From NCBI GenBank assembly GCA_003819975.1, contig RPPU01000103.1:1-10444 (forward strand): a DNA stretch of 10,444 bases, read 5' to 3'. Position numbers and translations under genes: made by a program. The stretch's first letter is position 1, and each line of letters starts with the position of its first letter. The notes beneath the pieces are model-generated. The model was not told the origin of the DNA, did no database searches, and saw only the letters and a list, made by a program, of their open reading frames with translations. Origin of the DNA: Desulfobacteraceae bacterium. Lineage in GTDB: Bacteria; Desulfobacterota; DSM-4660; Desulfatiglandales; HGW-15. Below, piece after piece: positions 6,926 to 10,444 of this stretch.

Positions 6926-7204
6926 TTACTTCTTCCCTTCCTGATGACCATCGCCGTCCGGCTTGACGAGATTTTCCATTCGAACTTTTGAAATTCGTTG
7001 CCCCACCATCTCCTTGACGAAAATCCGTTTGCCGTCCACCTCCACCACATCGCCGATGCGGGGGATCTTCTGCAACCGGGTGATCAAAAACCCGGCCAGG
7101 GTCTCGTACTCCGGCGATTCCGGAATGGTGATCTGATGATCTTCTTTTAGATCCGCAAACTGATCGCCGCGTCGATCAACCAACTGCCGTCCGAAAGTTT
7201 GCAA
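6926..7204 (-). CDS. C-terminal CorC/HlyC domain fragment of the frameshifted CNNM/CorC gene
   Basis: From about 7153 to the stop this frame encodes DLKEDHQITIPESPEYETLAGFL, then RIGDVVEVDGKRIFVKEM and RISKVRMENL. This is the transporter-associated CorC/HlyC domain that normally ends CNNM/CorC proteins. The first 17 residues, from 7204 to about 7154, are merely the out-of-frame reading of sequence that encodes SDGSWLIDAAISLR in the other frame, and the apparent TTG/ATG-like start has no ribosome site. This is therefore not an independent gene but the tail of the preceding frame. Joined after ISLR, the whole protein would be about 443 residues, normal for the family. The alternative, a separately translated domain, is unlikely. 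Confidence 0.7.
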   Translation of the reverse strand: MQTFGRQLVDRRGDQFADLKEDHQITIPESPEYETLAGFLITRLQKIPRIGDVVEVDGKRIFVKEMVGQRISKVRMENLVKPDGDGHQEGKK

Positions 7205-8256
7205 ACCGGGCTTTCCGTGTCGTATTCGTCGCGGATTTCGCCCACGATTTCCTCGATCAAATCTTCAATGGACACCAGTCCGGAAATGCCGCCGTATTCA
7301 TCCACCACCAGGGCCATGTGAACCCTCTTTTTCTGCATTTCCCGTAATAATAGACTGATCTTCATGGTTGCCGGGATATAGAAAGAAGGCTTGATGATCT
7401 TACGGATATCGATTTTCCCGGTTTTGGCCATGATCGTTAAGAAATCCTTGGCATAGAGAACACCCATGATGTCGTTGGGTTCGTCGCCGTAAACCGGGTA
7501 ACGCGAAAACTGTTCTTTTTCCATGATGGTCATGATTTCCTGGGTGGTCTGATCGATTTGGATCGTCACCATCTGAGTGGTCGGGATCATGACTTCCTTG
7601 ACCGACATATCCGTGAACGCGAAAACGCTTTGCAGAATTCTCTCCTCGGTCGGTTCGAACACACCGTGCTTGCCGCCCTCGCGAATCAACATCTTGACTT
7701 CTTCTTCGGTAATATGCGCCTTTTCAGCGGCAGCCCGGATCCCGAACGGTTTCAGTACGATGGTGCTGCTCCAGGTCAGGATTTGAATAAAAACATGGCC
7801 GATTCGGGAAAAAAAATCAACGGCGCGGGCGGTTCCCAAAGCAATGCTTTCCGGATAGCGTAAGGCAATGGACTTGGGCACCAATTCGCCGAAGATCAGG
7901 GTAAAATAGGTGATGAGAACCACCACAAGCCCAATCGCGATCGGCTCAGCCGAGAGCGCCACCCACTTGATCGGCACTTGCTTTAAAATGGGTCCCAATA
8001 CTTCCACCGAAGCCGCACCGCCGATGGCCGAAGCCAAAGCGCCGACCAAAGTAATCCCGACCTGGATCGTGGCCAAAAACCGCTCCGGGTCGTCTTTTAA
8101 CTTCAGGAGAATATCCGCATTTCTTCTGCCGCCTTCGGTCAATTGCTTGACCCGAGTCTTGCGGGCCGATATGACGGCGATTTCCGTTCCGGCCAAAAAG
8201 CCGTTTAATAGAATCAAAAGCGCAATCAGAAAAATCTCCAAAAACAATTCCGACAT
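7147..8256 (-). CDS. CNNM/CorC (HlyC/CorC) membrane protein, interrupted by a frameshift
   Basis: The N-terminal DUF21/CNNM membrane domain (residues 1 to about 180) holds several hydrophobic helices, with LNGFLAGTEIAVISARKTRV and FGELVPKSIALRYPE visible. A CBS pair follows (about 215-345), with MIPTTQMVTI, YPVYGDEPNDIMGVLYAKDF and VVDEYGGISGLVSIEDLIEEIVGEI. Family members are linked to Mg2+ or other ion transport and to envelope homeostasis, with CBS domains sensing adenine nucleotides. The frame stops at 7147 right after DGSWLIDAAISLR. The missing CorC/HlyC domain continues in the next frame (6926-7153), consistent with one lost G in CGGGAT near 7151-7155. The ATG at 8256 is preferred to the one at 8295 because GGAGGT (8263-8268) stands 6 bases before it. 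The gene follows the TIGR00300 gene by about 110 bases and is probably the last of its operon. Confidence 0.85.
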   Translation of the reverse strand: MSELFLEIFLIALLILLNGFLAGTEIAVISARKTRVKQLTEGGRRNADILLKLKDDPERFLATIQVGITLVGALASAIGGAASVEVLGPILKQVPIKWVALSAEPIAIGLVVVLITYFTLIFGELVPKSIALRYPESIALGTARAVDFFSRIGHVFIQILTWSSTIVLKPFGIRAAAEKAHITEEEVKMLIREGGKHGVFEPTEERILQSVFAFTDMSVKEVMIPTTQMVTIQIDQTTQEIMTIMEKEQFSRYPVYGDEPNDIMGVLYAKDFLTIMAKTGKIDIRKIIKPSFYIPATMKISLLLREMQKKRVHMALVVDEYGGISGLVSIEDLIEEIVGEIRDEYDTESPVCKLSDGSWLIDAAISLRI

Positions 8257-8262
8257 ACCAGA

Positions 8263-8268
8263 ACCTCC
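8263..8268 (-). promoter_or_regulatory. Strong ribosome binding site fixing the CorC start
   Basis: GGAGGT on the minus strand lies 6 bases before ATG 8256, near-ideal sequence and spacing. It shows that the 13 extra residues in the longer frame (from 8295) are not part of the protein. Confidence 0.75.
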
Positions 8269-8323
8269 GAAAAATTCGTTTTTATCGCAAATCATTCCGA
8301 ATTGATTTTTATTTTATTATCCG

Positions 8324-8340
8324 GTTAATCCTGTTAATCC
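8324..8340. repeat. Intergenic GTTAATCC direct repeat
   Basis: GTTAATCC occurs at 8324-8331 and 8333-8340 (reverse: GGATTAACAGGATTAAC), followed by a decayed unit (CATCAATTCC). It lies in the 113-base gap between the TIGR00300 stop and the CorC start. From memory, GGATTAACAGGATTAAC-type runs are common in intergenic DNA of diverse environmental bacteria. Confidence 0.5.
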
Positions 8341-8369
8341 CATCAATTCCCTTTTTTAAAATGCAAGCC

Positions 8370-9587
8370 TCATAAAACTCCCAATTTCTCCGCCAGCGAC
8401 CGCACAAACAACCCGACATCCGTGACCACGCCGATGGCCTGGGCCGAACCGCGGTCGATCAGCTTGGTGACGACCGCCGGGTTGATATCCACGCAAATGG
8501 TTTTGATCCGCGCCGGTATCATGTTGCCGGTGGCAATGGAATGGAGCATGCTCGAAAGCATAATGATCATGGCGGCTTCTTTGACGATCGCCTGATACTG
8601 CTCCTGGGCTTCGATCATGTCGGTCACGGTTTCCGGAAGCGGCCCGTCGTCGCGCAAAGACCCGGCCAGAACATAAGGGATTTTCTTTTGTATCACGGCC
8701 TGCATGACTCCGTCGGTCAATAGGCCGGCTGCGACCGCCGCGGCAATGGAACCGTAATGGTTGATTTGATTGATGGCGCGCATATGATTGCGGTGGCCTT
8801 CATCCACGGGTTTGCCGGTCTGGAGGTCGATACCCAAGGAAGTGCCGTACAAAACCGCTTCAATGTCATGCACGGCCAGGGCGTTGCCGGTCAGCAGTCC
8901 TTGCACATAATCGTTCCGGATCAAAGCGGCCAAAGCCCCGGCTCCGCCGGTATGAATCACGACCGGGCCCGACACCACGATAATTTTGCCGCCTTGAGCA
9001 CGAATGCGCTTGATCTCTTGAGCGATTTTTTCAATGGTAACCCGCACGCTGCGCTCCGACGAGACATCATTGAGCATAAATCCGAATTCTTCGCTCGATC
9101 TTTCGCGGAATTCCGGGATCAGGCGGATGGAGTCGGAACCGCATACAACCGCGTCGCCCTTTTTGACATTGCGCAGTTTCCGGCATTTGAACCGGCCCTG
9201 TTCAAACACCAGCACTCCGTCCATGCGCTGCCCTTCAACTTCGTGCCACTTGTTTTCATGATAAACCAAGGTTTTCAGATTCGTCGAAGAATAAAAATCA
9301 TCCGGCACGGTTGCGTCCTTGCCCGCCGGTTTCAACACCGCCTCTTTGGTGATCTTTTCATAACAACCCAGGTTGACCAGCTTGGCCGTGAGCGTTTCGA
9401 ATTTTTCCGCTTGGTCACAGCGCACTTCGATTTCCAGGTGGGAAGGCGCCAGATTATTCCGGCCCATCTCGAATTTCAAGACCTGGTATTCGGCTTGTTC
9501 CGCCACAATCAAGTTCAATATTTTGGTCATGATCCCGGAATCGATCAAATGACCTTCGGAAACAAATATCTGCGTATGCTTTTTCAT
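8370..9587 (-). CDS. TIGR00300-family protein (LOR/SDH region; archaeal-type ornithine cyclodeaminase-like), 405 aa
   Basis: The protein matches the family in length and layout. An N-terminal beta-alpha region comes first (EGHLIDSGIM, then LEIEVRC; residues 10-90). A middle part follows (MDGVLVF, CRKLRNVKKGDAVVCG; 120-150). The C-terminal half carries the conserved Rossmann-like core: GGKIIVVSGPVVIHTGGAGAL (199-219), LLTGNALAVHDIEAVLYGTSLG (231-252), LAGSLRDDGPLPE (308-320), and CVDINPAVVTKLIDRG (365-380). Relatives include the archaeal NAD-dependent ornithine cyclodeaminase (ornithine to proline plus ammonia) and the C-terminal part of cyanobacterial ArgZ/AgrE, so arginine or ornithine breakdown is the best guess; this bacterial member is not proven to do it. 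No N-terminal arginine dihydrolase domain is fused. The ATG at 9587 follows a G-rich site (GGGGGG, 4-base spacing). It lies 27 bases after the SDR stop, so the two are probably co-transcribed. Likely cytosolic. Confidence 0.82.
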   Translation of the reverse strand: MKKHTQIFVSEGHLIDSGIMTKILNLIVAEQAEYQVLKFEMGRNNLAPSHLEIEVRCDQAEKFETLTAKLVNLGCYEKITKEAVLKPAGKDATVPDDFYSSTNLKTLVYHENKWHEVEGQRMDGVLVFEQGRFKCRKLRNVKKGDAVVCGSDSIRLIPEFRERSSEEFGFMLNDVSSERSVRVTIEKIAQEIKRIRAQGGKIIVVSGPVVIHTGGAGALAALIRNDYVQGLLTGNALAVHDIEAVLYGTSLGIDLQTGKPVDEGHRNHMRAINQINHYGSIAAAVAAGLLTDGVMQAVIQKKIPYVLAGSLRDDGPLPETVTDMIEAQEQYQAIVKEAAMIIMLSSMLHSIATGNMIPARIKTICVDINPAVVTKLIDRGSAQAIGVVTDVGLFVRSLAEKLGVL

Positions 9588-9614
9588 CCTGCCCCCCTGA
9601 TGTTTTTCCTCTTT

Positions 9615-10444
9615 TTATAAATTTCCATAAGCGGTGGATCGATCCCGACGCCGGGCCAGTTCGCCGGCGTAATGTTTACCCAGAGAATCGGCATGGGCCC
9701 GGGCCCAATCCGTAAGCCGGGTTTTACCGGCCGGAGCAGATGGCGTATAGAGCAAATCCTGCATCAACCCCCGGATCTCCTCGCGAGTGATGATGACGTC
9801 TCTGACGATGATTCCCAAAACCAGGCCGGCCCAATAACCCATGGCCGGTGTTACGGAGAGAATCGGCCTTTTCTTCCCAATGATCCGGCCGATGGTTTGA
9901 ACCAGCTCCCGATAGGTGAAGGTCTCCGGGCCAATGGCATCGATGGTATTATCGATATTAGATTGGCCCTGTTCAACGGCCAGCTGAGCCAGATCATCGA
10001 CATAGATGGGCTGCAGCCGGTATTGGCCGTCCCCGAACATTCCGAACAGGGGCAGATGGCGCAGCATCCAGGCAATGTTATTGATCAAAATATCTTCCGC
10101 GCCGAAAAGAACCGCCGGTCTTAATATCGCGTAAGAGATCCCGGAATCGACCAGGGCTTGTTCCAGTTGAGCCTTGCCCCGGAAATATTCCAAAGCAGAA
10201 TCAACAGAAGGATTGGTGATGCTGACATGCACGATTCGTTCGACGCCCGCCCTTTGGGCGGCGCTGAACAGTTTCAAAGTATTCTCGACCGCGATGGAGT
10301 GCTTGAAATCCTTATGATTAAAACGGACCCAATAAGTATTATAAAGAACCCGAGCGCCTTTTAACGATTCCATCAGCGCTTTCGGATCGTCAAAATGATA
10401 GGGATGCGCCTCTATTTTTCCGTTGAACGGGTTTTCCCGATCAG
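9615..10444 (-). CDS. Atypical SDR / NAD(P)-binding epimerase-like protein, 5'-partial
   Basis: The frame stays open to the window edge, so the first part, including the expected GxxGxxG nucleotide-binding turn, is missing. The visible part starts inside the Rossmann fold (HFDDPKALMESLKGARVLYNTYW). It continues through AAQRAGVERIVHVSITNPS, then YFRGK (10173-10187), which fits the YxxxK catalytic motif, then ISYAILRPAVLFG and QPIYVDDLA. The C-terminal part (TFTYRELVQTIGRIIGKKRPI and beyond) matches NDUFA9-like or nucleoside-diphosphate-sugar epimerase-type atypical SDRs, which act on NAD(P) with varied or no catalytic role; the substrate is unknown. One moderately hydrophobic segment (about 9798-9860) could touch the membrane, but is short. 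It is the first visible gene of the probable operon leading to the TIGR00300 and CorC genes, and its promoter would be outside the window. Confidence 0.82.
   Translation of the reverse strand, partial: DRENPFNGKIEAHPYHFDDPKALMESLKGARVLYNTYWVRFNHKDFKHSIAVENTLKLFSAAQRAGVERIVHVSITNPSVDSALEYFRGKAQLEQALVDSGISYAILRPAVLFGAEDILINNIAWMLRHLPLFGMFGDGQYRLQPIYVDDLAQLAVEQGQSNIDNTIDAIGPETFTYRELVQTIGRIIGKKRPILSVTPAMGYWAGLVLGIIVRDVIITREEIRGLMQDLLYTPSAPAGKTRLTDWARAHADSLGKHYAGELARRRDRSTAYGNL

Noticed and set aside
7147..7160. Programmed ribosomal frameshift at the CorC join
   Set aside because: No slippery heptamer or evident downstream structure at the join; a one-base loss is the simpler explanation.
8257..8295. 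Longer CorC start at ATG 8295
   Set aside because: GGAGGT with ideal spacing precedes ATG 8256, and the extra residues would include the ribosome site itself.
8757..9620. 287-residue plus-strand open frame
   Set aside because: It lies wholly antisense to the well-supported TIGR00300 gene and has shadow-like composition; GC-rich genes give such long antisense frames.

Overview
The window is about 10.4 kb of bacterial chromosome, most likely from an uncultured environmental bacterium. Most genes are GC-rich, with clear Shine-Dalgarno sites (AGGAG, GGAGGT). The spacers between genes carry short AT-rich tandem motifs (TCGAATATCGAA, TTGAAC/TGAACC, GTTAATCC) of a kind I associate with uncultured or anaerobic lineages such as Desulfobacterota, Omnitrophota and Planctomycetota. 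No marker gene fixes the phylum, so the lineage stays open.

Layout from left to right. (1) 1-3090, plus strand: the 3' part of a very large secreted protein with an extracellular nuclease (endonuclease/exonuclease/phosphatase, EEP) domain, two PKD domains and a conserved C-terminal domain. It ends at a perfect 14-bp hairpin. (2) 3242-3733, minus: a 163-residue protein I do not recognise. (3) 3907-5075, minus: a strikingly AT-rich two-gene unit with a 4-base ATGA overlap, encoding a ComF-like phosphoribosyltransferase followed by a SLOG-fold (YspA/DprA-like) nucleotide-binding protein. (4) 5076-5461: an AT-rich divergent control region. (5) 5462-6652, plus: a 12-helix MFS transporter. (6) 6653-6925: a convergent spacer full of short repeats. 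(7) 6926-10444, minus: a probable operon, read from right to left, of an atypical SDR/NAD(P)-binding protein (5' end outside the window), a TIGR00300-family (archaeal-type ornithine cyclodeaminase-like) protein and a CNNM/CorC membrane protein split by an apparent one-base frameshift.

The main candidate for an undescribed system is the SLOG-phosphoribosyltransferase pair. Both folds handle nucleotides or nucleotide sugars. They are translationally coupled, differ in base composition from their surroundings, and echo the ComF-DprA pairing of natural competence without being those genes. A role in nucleotide metabolism, signalling or conflict is inference only.

The remaining genes look like ordinary housekeeping or envelope functions. 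The points there that merit checking are the broken CorC frame and the intergenic repeat families. No rRNA, tRNA, CRISPR array or insertion sequence was seen.
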